In this document: positions 43,301 through 53,734 of the stretch, in pieces
How positions within the stretch are numbered: position 1 is the first letter of the stretch
How the letters are laid out: the number at the start of each line of letters is the position of its first letter
NCBI GenBank assembly: GCA_911728435.2
Contig: OU452202.1
Span: 13,805,135 to 13,869,134 of the forward strand
Direction: 5' to 3'
Length of the DNA: 64,000 nt
Origin: Apoderus coryli
Lineage: Eukaryota; Arthropoda; Insecta; Coleoptera; Attelabidae
Made by a program: the position numbers and the translations under genes
Notes under the pieces: generated by a model
What the model was told of the DNA's origin: nothing
The model's input: the letters and a program-made list of their open reading frames with translations, nothing else
The model's database searches: none

Positions 43301-43642
43301 CTATACATTTATATCAAACATAAATAATGATTGTAGTCTATTGCCAGCACAATTTCGTTGTCCTAAGTAACTCAAAATATACTTTTCTGATTGACACATC
43401 TCCTCCAGAATATGATCACTCAATTGTTCCACACAACGTTTTGGTAGCCATACTTTTACCCAAGAATTCTCAATATCGTCAAAAATAATCGCTGAGATCG
43501 CCTGACCGTATTTTGTTTGCGACTTTGAAATTTTCTTCATTGGGTATCGTTTATTTATCTCCAACGATGTCAACATTTTCACAGGAGTTTGGTTATTTAG
43601 TAATGCATTTATACTATCCAAATCAGATCTTACTAGCGCCAT
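43301..43642 (-). CDS. small Maverick protein, possible OB-fold
   Basis: The 113-residue protein starts at 43642 and is the last gene before the right repeat, transcribed inward. Central residues give a string of strands (MLTSLEINKRYPMKKISKSQ, YGQAISAIIFDD, WVKVWLPKR), resembling a small OB-fold such as a single-stranded DNA-binding protein. Similar short proteins with a KYG.A..... and .VWLP.R pattern accompany Mavericks in insects, but I cannot test this. The C-terminus has an odd CAGNRLQSLFMFD stretch. The frame is intact. Confidence 0.55.
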   Translation of the reverse strand: MALVRSDLDSINALLNNQTPVKMLTSLEINKRYPMKKISKSQTKYGQAISAIIFDDIENSWVKVWLPKRCVEQLSDHILEEMCQSEKYILSYLGQRNCAGNRLQSLFMFDINV

Positions 43643-43796
43643 TTTAATTATGTGAACAAAAAATTTATATCACTTAATATTATTAAACAAATTAAAATAG
43701 TTGATAATCTAAGATTTGCTTCTAACTTGAGAATAATCAAGAGAAATCCACACACTCTTTTATATACCAACGTATTCATTCACTTGTGTTATTAAA

Positions 43797-43843
43797 AAAG
43801 AAGGAATCACATTAGCAACCCTCTCTTTCTTCTTTATATAGTT

Positions 43844-43883
<40 letters not shown>

Positions 43884-44328
43884 TATGTATATATTAGCCG
43901 TTTCTAGATCTCCCCATCTATATTCATGGTGTGTATTTTTGACATATGCTAGTATAAGCCGTTTCTAGATCTCCTATCTCTATTCATGATTTGTTACAAC
44001 CCTCTCTTTCTTCTTTATATAGTTGACTCACACACACACGCATAAGTATATATTAGCCGTTTCTAGATCTCCCCATCTATATTCATGATGTTTAGTTTTG
44101 ACATATAGTATAAACCGTTTCTAGATCTCTCATCTTTATTCATGATTTGTTCGATACACCCATTGGCTTGCGTAATGGATGGGGTTTCTCAAATGATTAG
44201 GAGAAAGGGTTGCTTTTGACATATGTACATATAAGCCGATCTTGGAATAGTCCCCCCACTCTTGTTTGTCACGTACGTGACAAACAAGAGTGGGGGGACT
44301 ATTCCAAAATCGGCTAATACACTCTACT
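43797..44328. repeat. Maverick right terminal inverted repeat
   Basis: This matches the complement of 30046-30478, with an extra internal duplication of a unit of about 150 bp (attagccgtttctagatctc... through ctttctttatatagttgac). Four copies of agccgtttctagatct occur (43906-44120), and a (CA)n tract of about 32-40 bp lies at 43847-43880. The repeat is longer than the left one because of this. Confidence 0.8.
44234..44315. repeat. 82-bp palindrome, right Maverick end
   Basis: It mirrors the left palindrome, including the single arm mismatch on the same inner/outer sides. It starts 13 bp inside the right terminus. Confidence 0.9.
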
Positions 44329-44334
44329 GAAACA
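44329..44334. repeat. Maverick target-site duplication, right
   Basis: gaaaca directly follows the right terminus, matching 30040-30045 exactly. Confidence 0.9.
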
Positions 44335-44340
44335 TTACAA

Positions 44341-44535
44341 TTATAAAAGATGTTCAAAATGAAATCCATCTGCCTTAATACACTTTTCTTGACGAATGTT
44401 TAAATGTGTAATGGACTTTCTGATTGTCAGTGTGTCATTTCTGGTAATATTGCAACAGTGAATAATTCTGTTAATGAGCTGTTGTGTTTTATAATCGTAA
44501 TGTTTATTAAATTGTTTTTTTACTTTGTTCCACAT
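44341..44535 (-). pseudogene. transposase C-terminal scrap in the foldback loop
   Basis: The minus-strand frame ends IRQEKCIKADGFHFEHLL, the C-terminal signature of the mariner-like group that recurs across this window. The catalytic domain is absent. It is the only coding remnant of the foldback element that received the Maverick. Confidence 0.55.
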
Positions 44536-45335
44536 TGTTAAAACTGTTTTATTGTTTTGCTATTGTTTTTTATTTTATTTCTTAATTTATGAATAAACAT
44601 TTCTCTGGCTTGTTTGAGTGTGTTATTTGTTTGAGTTTTCGTCAAACAAATAAGAAAACTAGGTTATTACAATCATTTTTTATCTGTTTTCTGTCTATTA
44701 CGGGTGGAAAAAGTTACATACAGGGTGAATTATTGGGATGAACCAGATATGCCAGATTTTTAAATCCGGCCCTGTAAATCAATTCCAATTATGGTATTTA
44801 CCATACTGGAGGCCAGTGTGTGTCGTTTCTGTCTATTTTGAAGATTTCTTTTTAATAACTAAACATTATTGTACAGTAAAATACTTCATTATTGCCAATT
44901 TTCAATTTGGCTCTAAAATGAATCTTGAATTGGAAATGTGAGATGAGTGTAACAAAAAATTCAAATACCCAAGTCTAACTGTCCATTTATGCTCTCTGAA
45001 AAAATTATATCAGATTTTTGAAAAATCATATACAGGGTGAAGTGTTGAATATGAAGCAGTCCTACAAATTTTCTCGAAGACGGACCTGGATTTTTTCAAT
45101 TATGAGTATGTCAGTTAGTTGCCAGACACCAAAACACACTTTTATAAAAAAATGAGATAAATCGACTTAATCATTGAAAAGATATGACGAAACATTGTTT
45201 TGGTGAAGATCCATAATTCACCCTGTATATTAATAATCCAAACAAAGAGACATTTTTTAATGGTCATTTGATAATCCCCGAACGTGCCTCTACTTATGGT
45301 AGAAGTATGTACAGTTCCTCGTGACTCACCCTGTA

Positions 45336-45692
45336 TTTATACGTTCGTATATTGGAAAATAAGTTTTTTCATTTACGAATTCCTTTCGTCAAAGATTAAT
45401 GTATCTTTGCTTTCGTTGTTACAGATTCATTTGCCACACTATATATGCATTTATTTATTATTGAGGGACTATTAGAATATCCCCCTTAGTCTATATAACA
45501 TAACTTAACAATACATCAGTAAAGTTGCAATTATTTTCCGAATGTGTTCCCGTTGCTAGTTAGTTTTACAGGGTGATTCACGCCATACGACACAGAATAG
45601 TGTGGCTAAACTATTTAATTTCCTAAAAGTTTTATTTATGGGTTCGATAAACATGATTTATGGCTACATTTTAAAAATATTGTGAATCTATA
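45336..45692. other. gene-free stretch
   Basis: No gene. A CAGGGTGATTCACGCC repeat end at 45570 is present. Confidence 0.4.
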
Positions 45693-45952
45693 CAGGGTGT
45701 CCCAAATATAAGAAATTAACCATAGTTGTTTTTTTTTTAATTCAAAATAAACTTAACTTCTTTCATAAAAGTACATATCACCTAAACCTGACAGTTTTTT
45801 AAATATTTTAATTTTTGTAAAAATATAGACATAATTTGAATGAAAAAATTTACACCTATTCGTTTGGTCTTGTTAAGCCAGTCTGGGCTGATAAATATAC
45901 CCACTCATCACTTGTTGCGCCAAATATAAAAAAACCCCCAATACTAAATACA

Positions 45953-46022
45953 GGGAGTCCAAAAAACAAAGCTGTTGATTTTGAAGGATTAACAACAAGG
46001 TCATGGCGCTTTGCTAAATAAT
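45953..46022 (-). repeat. inverted 5' copy of the LINE start
   Basis: About 70 bp here is the near-exact complement of 46046-46120 (for example tcatggcgctttgctaaata against tatttagcaaagcgccatga). It forms a hairpin around cttgtttattattac. The spacer includes target sequence recognisable from the other arm of the foldback element. Confidence 0.8.
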
Positions 46023-46039
46023 AAATAACTTGTTTATTA

Positions 46040-47060
46040 TTACTATTTATTATTTAGCAAAGCGCCATGACCTTGTTGTTAATCCTTCCAACTCAACAGC
46101 TTTGTTTTTTGGACTCCCTGTTGAATCTGACATGCGCTTGTCACTGGATGGTGTGGCCATTCAAATCTCCGATCATGCCAAGAGTTTGGGACTAATTATT
46201 CACAATGGGCTTAGATTTACTCAACATATAACATCAAAGCTTCAAATTGGCTATGCCAACCTTAAGAGTATCAATGCCACTAGGAAATTACTTTCATTTA
46301 GCCTGAGAAAGTTGTTGTGTGAATCACTGGTGCTGTCGCATATGAACTTCTGTGATTACGTCTACGGTCCGTGTCTCTTGCGGGTTGATTCGGCGCGTGG
46401 CCAACGACTTCAGAACTCATGCTTACGATTGGTTTTGGAATACGGAAGTTTGACAGAATATCTCATACCTTATCAACCATAAAGTGGCTTAATATGATTA
46501 ACAGAAGAACATTGCACTCTGTGTTTCTATATCACAGGATCATTTTGTTGAAAACTCCGCTTTAATTGTATAGAAGAATAACTTTCCGGACTGACATACA
46601 TAATGTAAATGTCAGACGCAAGGATATTATTACCATTCCTCAATACAGAACTGCCATGTATCAGAGGTCTTTCAGTTACAATATAGCTAAATTCTATAAT
46701 GAGATGTCTTCGGAGATGAAAACATTATCACTGTCTAAGTTTAAAAATTGTTTGTATGATAAATTATTTCAAGAGCAGATGACACTCATTGAGTCTGATA
46801 TTTGAGGTGTGTTTACTTATGTTGAAAATTGTAACCTTTATATTATTATTATTACATTATTATTGTATTATTATGTGTAGTGTTTTTGTTTTAGATATTT
46901 GTTAGCATATTTATAATGTATTATAGGGCCCTTGTTGAAAATCAGCTTTGCTGAGCTTGCGCCTTTTGGCATCTGGTTTTTCTTAGTTTACTTGTTCTTC
47001 CATTTTTGCATGTATGTAATTTATGCCAATAAAGCCATTTATTATTTATTATTATTATTT
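46040..47060 (+). mobile_element. 5'-truncated LINE with tail
   Basis: The plus strand encodes the part after the reverse transcriptase active site: DLVVNPSNSTALFFGLPV, HAKSLGLIIHNGLRFTQHI, RKLLCESLVLSHMNFCDYVY (46030-46482). After a stop, the C-terminal MYRRITFRTDIHNVNVRRKD and FKNCLYDKLFQ region (46566-46805) follows. The 3' UTR ends in gccaataaagccatttatta and an ATT-rich tail. It interrupts the left arm of the foldback element. Confidence 0.75.
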
Positions 47061-47315
47061 CAAATGGAACACCCAGTATATTAGGTAAAAATTAGATGCA
47101 CAAAGTAATTATCTGTCAAATATTATAAGACGTTCCTATGGTAAACTCTCGACGTTTTCGTGCAACATGCACATATTCATAATATTAGGCGAATTTTTAC
47201 CTGAATCTCTTAGTTTCATATAGACCACCCTGTATTTGATGATGCAAAAATTAAAGTTAAAGTAAAGTTTTCCTATAGATGAGTTGTGAATTTTTCATAA
47301 AACAGTTTCTTATCT

Positions 47316-47770
47316 GTGACATTTGATTTAATTCAATTAATCAAAAATGCGAAACTATTCCAAAGGAGAAAGAATAGACATGATTTTTATTCTGGGAGAA
47401 TGATCCAAAAACGCTTTACTGGCATCGCGAGTTTACGCTCAAAGGTTCCCGGCGCAAAATCATCCCAAAAAAGCGGTCTTCGAGATACTGTTAAGGCAGT
47501 TTAAAATAAAATAAATAAAATATACCACCCAAACACAGTGCAACTGTTTTGTATATGGGCAGGAACAAAATCATCGAAAATAAAACTTTTTTAATAGAGG
47601 AGATGAAGGAGCAAATAAACAAAGCTTTTAGAAATGTTGTGTGCCTAGAGTCCAATCATTTTGAAAATTTATCAGTATTTATGTATATCTTGTTATTTAA
47701 TTTAAAATGTATTTATTTATTATGTTATTGTTTAAATATATGGTTTGTCAAATTCTTATGGCTGACTTGA
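47316..47770 (+). pseudogene. transposase remnants in the foldback loop
   Basis: Two short plus-strand frames remain. The first, with shifts, reads like IFILGE...RVYAQRFPGAKSSQKSGLRD, the N-terminal region of the insect mariner-like group. The second (47549-47770) contains NKAFRNVVCLESNHFENLSV, resembling its C-terminus. Everything between, including the catalytic Asp residues, is missing. Confidence 0.5.
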
Positions 47771-48922
47771 CAAATATTATAATTTTGAAAAATTCTTCCT
47801 ATTACTACCAATATGTGCTTGTTCCATGCAAAATTAAAGATCGCCTATCATATATCTATAGGAAAACTTTATTTTAACTTATAGGGTGGTCTACATGAAA
47901 CTAAGAGATTCAATTAAAAATTCGCCTAATATTATCAATATGTCCATTTTCCAAGAAAACGTCAAGAGTTATCCATAGGAAAGTATTTTAATATTTGACA
48001 GATAATTACTTTGTGCATCTAATTTTGACCTCATATACCGGGTGTTCCATTTGAAATAAACAAGTTATTTAGAATTAAACTTCATATATAAGTTATATTA
48101 TTGGACACTGTAGGTATTTAGTATTGGGGGTAACAAGTGATGAGTGGGAATATTTATCAGCCCAGACTGGCTTAAACAGAACAAACAAATAGGTGTGAAT
48201 TTTTCATTCAAATTTTGTCTATATTTTTTTAAAAATTAAAATATTTAAAAAACTGTCAGGTTTAGATGAGATGTACTTTAATGAAAGTTAGGTTTGTTTT
48301 GAACGGGGAATCTAAAAATATATTCATATACAGGGCATTTCATTTAAAAAAACTTATATTTGGGACACCCTGAACAGATCGCGTCTAGCTAAAATCACAC
48401 AGAAAAATGCCTTGCTAATTTATTCTTGGCAATTTTTCAAGAGTTTACTAAAACACAAATTATATTGACAAATCGCCGGAAGTGCACTTGATGAGGTAAA
48501 ATACAAAATACCACGAAAAATGATGGATCGCGTGGGGCGCGAACGCTCTATATATCGGAATTATCTCCCTTATTCATCCACCTAGCCTACTCGCGTTATG
48601 CACGTAATCTCGTTTTCACTTGCGGATTAAGTAAATTGCCAGAAGTGTATTTAATATTTCATTATTCATTGTTATTTTATTTATTTATGTTTTTAAAAAT
48701 ACAGAGTAGGTACTCAACTTACTGAGCAGGAGTATAACAATCAATTTTAATTAATTAAACAATAAATTCAAAAAATATCAAATTCACGATATTTACTTAT
48801 ACTGGTGGGCCAAAAGAAATCACCCTATTGGAAGATGCTCTCATTTTTGCAAATGGCCGCCAATGTCAAATCTGTTTTGACATTTGTGGACTAGACAAAG
48901 GCAGAATACAATTGAACAAGCC

Positions 48923-49520
48923 ATGGAGCGATACACTTCCCAAGAACGCGGAATAATCGTGTCTATTTTTTGCGTAACAATTCGTCTGTGGTGTTGGCGC
49001 AGCGCGAATTCCATCGCCGATTCCCTGGCCCTGCGACACCGAATGCGCAAAACACTGTGCCGTTTGGCCACCAACCTTGAAGAGTATGGGACCACACGAG
49101 ACGTTGCCAAGAATGGTGCGTTCTGCCGAGAATATCGCCGCTGTTACCGAGGATGTAGAGCTGTCGCCGGAAACATCGACCAGACGCTGTGCCACGCAAT
49201 TAGCCATCAGCCGGACGGTCTAAGACGAATTTTAGTCAAAGACCTGCGCATGTTCCCGTACAACGTCCAGTCCGTGCATCAGCTGCTGCCTGCCGACCGC
49301 CAAACGCGCGTAACCTACGCCCAAGCCATCCTCAATCTCCAGGAAGAAGTGGACGATTTTTCAACCAAAATCATGAGCGATAAGGCTCATTTCCACCTCA
49401 GCGGGTACGTGAACAAGCAAAACTATCGTTTCTGGGGCACCGAAAATCCACGAGTGATGCACGAGAGCCATTACACCCGCTCAAAGTGACTGCATGGAGC
49501 GCTGCTCACGCTGGAGGGCC
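48923..49520 (+). pseudogene. mariner-like transposase, N-terminal half
   Basis: The sequence is GC-rich relative to its surroundings. It starts MERYTSQERGIIVSIF, then changes frame: NNSSVVLAQREFHRRFPGP in one frame, LATNLEEYGTTRDVAKNG in another, RSAENIAAVTEDVELSPE in a third. It returns to LRRILVKDLRMFPYNVQSVH and the first catalytic motif IMSDKAHFHLSGYVNKQNY, with Asp present but the next Glu changed to Lys. It ends near KVT-W. The second half lies inverted at 50235-50640. Confidence 0.75.
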
Positions 49521-50043
49521 GTTTTCTTTTCGACAATGCCGCGATTGTTTTCGCCGGTGTTGCCACTAGTACGAATTATTCAAAAAGACGCACTTTGCCC
49601 CTATGACTCATTTGCCCCACCCTCTCCTATACGTTTCATGAGAGCACCATGTACTTTGCGTCGGTGTATGTGCAGCTTTAATATTTTAAATGGATTTTAG
49701 TTATGTTTGATGATACAGTATATTAAATGTATTAAATCCACTCTCAAACAATGAGGATAAAAGGCGTAAAGGGAAACATTGTGGAAATGGTATGCAAGAA
49801 ACTATTAATAAAGAGAACGGGAACTATATTATGTTAGGGCAACCATGCCAAATATGTCTTTAAAATAGATTTGAATTTAGTATCATAAATATATTATGAA
49901 TTACTTGCTTTATTTTTGTGTAATTAGAAAAATATCGTGTGATAACGAACTATTTATTATTTGAATACAATTTGTGGAAAGTTATAAAATAGATAGTCGA
50001 TGAGTTGGCTACAGAGATTTACGCCTGATTCAATAATTAAGCG
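49521..50043. other. stretch between the transposase halves
   Basis: No separate gene is supported; the first part to about 49690 may be further decayed transposase sequence, and the remainder is AT-rich. Confidence 0.4.
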
Positions 50044-50234
50044 AAAAAAAAAATCGGTTGTGTCACCCCAAAATTTTCCCGCCAAGTTATAATATAATCA
50101 AAAATATATAACGAAACAGAATGTTAATAATAATAATTATTATAATTGTATTATTTTCATTATTACCAATAAACTAACGTAACAAACCACCTACATTATT
50201 CAAAAATCAGAAAAAAAAGTATTGCTAGAGCTAT
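50044..50234 (-). mobile_element. SINE body, 5'-truncated copy
   Basis: On the minus strand this begins agctctagcaatac, the 3' end of a tRNA-like head, then a T-run, ttgttacgttagtttattgg, and a closing gacacaaccgattttttttt. The same body follows a longer tRNA-like head at 59728-59976. It directly abuts the transposase C-terminal half, so it inserted at or near the end of that gene. Confidence 0.65.
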
Positions 50235-50640
50235 ATCGGCCAAATGGGCGCCGTCACAATTGATAGCCATACGGACTTTTTTATGGCATTCTTCATCACT
50301 TCGGCGATAACTTCGGGCGACAGATTCTCGTACTCGTGTCGAATGTTGTCCTTGAGAACTTCCAGAGTCTCGGGCTTGTTCACGTAAACACGGGACTTCA
50401 AAAAACCCCACCAAAAAGTCTGGAACACTTAAAATCAGGCGATCTTGCAGGCCAGTGCAAATCGCCAAAACGAGAGATGAGGCGACCCGGGAACGCTGCC
50501 TTCAGAATATCGGTTATGGCTAGCGAAGTGTGTGCCGTTGCTGTGTCCTGTTGGAACCACATGTCCCTCAGTTCTAATTCGTCCAATTGCGGCAAAAAAA
50601 ACTCGGTCAACATGGCCCTATACCGCGCATATGCGGGCGG
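50235..50640 (-). pseudogene. mariner-like transposase, C-terminal half, inverted
   Basis: The minus strand encodes MLTEFFLPQLDELELRDMWF followed by QQDTATAH (second catalytic Asp intact), WPARSPDF (third region), and after a frameshift FLKSRVYVNKPETLEVLKDN with the C-terminal KVRMAINCDGAHLADI. It continues what the plus-strand half at 48923-49520 lacks. The gene has thus been cut and one half turned over. Confidence 0.8.
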
Positions 50641-51192
50641 TAAATGACCACTTAGCGCCCACTCTTTTTATTTTTTTTTCATAGATGGCGCTACTGTTAG
50701 ATTTCCAATAATAAAGTTAACATCAGTAGTTTTCACTCACTTAACTTAATGTGCATTCCATCTAGAGGATAGTTGACAATTAATTGAGAAAGTTTACTTA
50801 GGTAGTCGTCTGCCGTTCCGCTAAACTCATTTAATTATTTAAACTTGTCCATTATTAATTAGTAATCACTTTTTAATTATTATTGTAGTACCGAAATATA
50901 CCTAAGATTCTAAAATCAAATTTCTATAGCGTACACGCTCAGATAATAATTTGACAGTTTCTTTCTACAATTAAAATACTCAACATTGACATGTGAGCCT
51001 GTCACATAAGTTTATCTGATCTGAGTTGGTCAAAGGATAACGCCTATTATCATGTACGTCAAAAAATACTTCCATTAATTACTGTCAAAAACTGTCAGTT
51101 CATAACAGTAATAATTAATTATTAAAATAAAGTTCTTTTGCTTTAATATTGTAGTATGAAGAGGCAGGCGAAAAACAGTTGTACGCACCACT

Positions 51193-51294
51193 GGCGGTAA
51201 AGCCGCTGCAGCCCTTCGCTATGTAGCTGCCCTCGCTCGCTTCGCTCACTCGTGCGTCTATACAGCGGCGGGCTGCAACGAATGCTTTACCGCC
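51193..51294. repeat. GC-rich hairpin
   Basis: Arms ggcggtaaagc...tgcagccc (51193-51214) and gggctgca...gctttaccgcc (about 51270-51294) are complementary with a few mismatches, around a GC-rich loop (ctcgctcgcttcgctcactc). It is a marked GC island in AT-rich DNA. Confidence 0.6.
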
Positions 51295-51299
51295 CTTTA

Positions 51300-52535
51300 T
51301 AGGTACTTAATATACTATTGTGACAACTGCCGTTAATAAATTGCATAAGGACTCACTTGCCCCGTATTAGTGACTCACTTACCCCATTCCCTGGGGCAAG
51401 AGAGTCGTTTATTTTTTTTTAATTCAAAGAATATTTTTTTTATAAAGACTTGATATTTTGTTTAGTTTTTAGTGATGAGTTGATTGTTAAAGCATTGAAG
51501 ATTTTTTCCATCCAAAATTTAATTTATAGAAATAAATAAGTTTTATGCCGTCAAACCTTAAGGTGTCTCACTTGCCCCACCCTCCCCTACTGTGCTTTTA
51601 GTTGCATTGAAGTGAATGAATCTCAGGTTGATAATTATATTTTTTTTATTCTTCTATTTTGTCTTGAACCTTGTTACAATTTTTGAATAATTCTTTGTTA
51701 ATGTAACCATTATTTACAAAAAACAAAAACTTTAACACCTTATGTCTTGGAAACAATTCATTTCCGAGCGTATATTTACGGGAAATTTTTTTCATAAAAT
51801 GATCTGAGAAATCAGCTCCTTAAACATTGCCGCGTTTTTAAAACAGCTGGTAGAAATGGGTCCACAAAGTGAGTTTCAGAATTTTGTCCTGTATCTTCGA
51901 AACTAAAAGTCTTATATCCACAAGCCGATTTAGGTGTCATAAGTTTCACGAAATATAGAATAGAAATGTGGAAACCGCAAGCTTTTATCTTTAAATATAA
52001 CTGAGATACTCTACAGTAACAGACCATTCTGGACACATGGTATACATTGAGGTGCTTATATAAAATATCACTACCGATGTTTAACTGAAATTTCAGGTTT
52101 TATTGCGAGGGGTCTTTTCATAATGACTTATTAGCTCTCCATATATCATAATATATTATGTTTATTTCATGGGAATTACGTGTTTTCTATCTTTTATACG
52201 TCAATAAGTAGTTTTAAAATTTCTGTCTGACAGTCTATGTGTCTGTCTGTCTGAATCCACGAAAGCACTTAACATATTTTAACCAAATTTGGTACAAAAT
52301 TGCTACAGGATATGTCTAGGTGCTGACTAACTTTTAGGAAACATTGAGTGTAGGCAAGGGGTTTAACGAAGGGTTCAAAAATTTAAAAAATTCATACTTC
52401 TTACTTTTACACTTAAATATGGAGAGCTGTTCGTGCCTCGAGAGCAACAGCTTATTTTTATATTTAGGTAAAATTACTGCCAACTGATAACAACTATTAT
52501 TACGTATAAATATATTAATTTTTTTATTATTCTTG
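51300..52535. other. gene-free stretch with repeat fragments
   Basis: No gene. The part near 51785-51840 recurs near 9620-9680. Near 52230-52310 a (GTCT)n run followed by aaccaaatttggtaca resembles a dispersed sequence common in arthropod genomes. Two short stretches near 51360 and 51570 repeat the phrase tcacttgccccac-. Confidence 0.4.
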
Positions 52536-52670
52536 AAGCGTAATTCTAATTTTTTTCAGTTTACTTTTCTTTGGTTCTTACAAAAAATTTATTTTCTAGG
52601 AAAATTTTGTAAAGAAATTTTTTATAAGAACCGAACTTGGGGTGAAAAGTAAACTGAAAAAAATTACGTA
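52536..52670. repeat. inverted-repeat hairpin, about 135 bp
   Basis: gcgtaattctaatttttttcag at the left is complementary to ctgaaaaaaattacg at the right; inside, tttcttacaaaaaatt-type sequence pairs with aattttttataagaa. The loop is short. A small MITE-like foldback. Confidence 0.6.
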
Positions 52671-53734
52671 TAAAGTTCCGTTGACAAAAATTGATTTTTT
52701 TCGATTTTAGTAATATTTAATGAATGTTAATGCAACTATTAATAAGAATAAACAATAAAACAAAATGATGAGCCTAATTTTTGATGGATATATGGTTTCA
52801 CTATTCTGATACATCATTCATTTAGTAGTAAGAGCAAAAATATTGTGAAGGTGGTTGTTTTAGTGGGTTCCTTGACAGGTTTAGTTAATTTGCACAACAA
52901 ATGCAAAATGTTATTTACATAATAATTCTTGTTAATTTTAGGGGGTTATGTTTCACCAACATAACATTCGTAAAATGTTGTTGATAACTACATAACTACT
53001 AACTATCATGGGTATTCTCATCGGCGACACTGTACATTAATTTATAAATAAGCAAAATTTTAATTTTATGCGGAATAATAGAAGAAATTATTAAATTCGA
53101 CTTGGTAACAATGTAAACACAAAGATTTAGTATAAATGGGTACCTGTATAATATACTTAAAACTATTATTTATTGAACGGGTTTTGGCTGTGTCGTTTTG
53201 AGAAAGTAATATCGAAAAAGCTTGAAGAAGTTTGTACAAGTCAAAAAATTGCATGCACATTTCTAACTACATTTTCTACGAACTATATTACTAATTGTTT
53301 AAACTAACATAAATTCTAGTAACTTGTATTTTTCATTTACCTGAAGTATAGCAGAATACTTGCCAATAAAACAGATTTTTATTATGTATGAAAAAAATAA
53401 ATAGAAAAGTTCAAAAATCATACATAAAAATTAAGTTTTAAAACTAGAAGAGATGAAAACACAGAATCACAGTCAGTTACTGGTAAATATAGTTCATAAT
53501 AGTAGCACAATATAGATTAATACAATACACGAGTTTATCAGTTAGAATATCAAATAATAAACAAATAAAATAACTATGGAACCAACAATAACAACGAAAC
53601 AAGTGATATAAACAATATAAAATATAGAAGAGTCACTAGATTTTGCAGCATTACAAACAATATAATGTGTGTTTAGGTAAAAAATTTTCAAGAAAGTGGT
53701 GTGTATATATATTTTTTTATAAATATAAAACAAG

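Larger units (their letters stand above)
30046..44328. mobile_element. Maverick/Polinton element (14.3 kb)
   Basis: The boundaries are fixed by the terminal inverted sequence agtagagtgtattag and the flanking gaaaca duplications. The content matches Maverick/Polinton elements: retroviral-type integrase with chromodomain, FtsK/HerA-type packaging ATPase, adenain-like protease, penton, double-jelly-roll-type major capsid protein, and a protein-primed family B DNA polymerase, here only a C-terminal remnant. Most reading frames are intact, so the copy is fairly young. The polymerase loss makes it non-autonomous for replication. Confidence 0.95.
29200..45333. mobile_element. foldback Tc1/mariner-type element carrying the Maverick
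   Basis: The left arm (29200-30038) and right arm (about 44507-45333) are inverted copies of about 830 bp. Both ends read CAGGGTGAGTCACGAGGAA (or its complement) and are flanked by TA (29198-29199 and 45334-45335). Each arm contains further internal cagggtgaatta motifs, so it is itself a mosaic of older ends. Without the Maverick the element is about 1.85 kb with a loop of about 180 bp that encodes a transposase C-terminal scrap. The Maverick landed at the arm/loop boundary. Confidence 0.85.
45693..48372. mobile_element. foldback element with a LINE in its left arm
   Basis: The ends CAGGGTGTCCCA and tgggacaccctg are inverted copies (left preceded by TA at 45691-45692; the right side has AA). 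The left arm is 45693-45952 plus 47061-47330, interrupted by a LINE. The right arm is about 47760-48372. Shared blocks include ctgggctgataaatatacc against its complement near 48160, and aattagatgcac/gtgcatctaatt. The loop holds transposase remnants. Confidence 0.8.

Noticed and set aside
48841..49207. Minus-strand frames over the GC-rich transposase
   Set aside because: They are antisense shadows of the broken transposase; GC-rich DNA has few stops in any frame.
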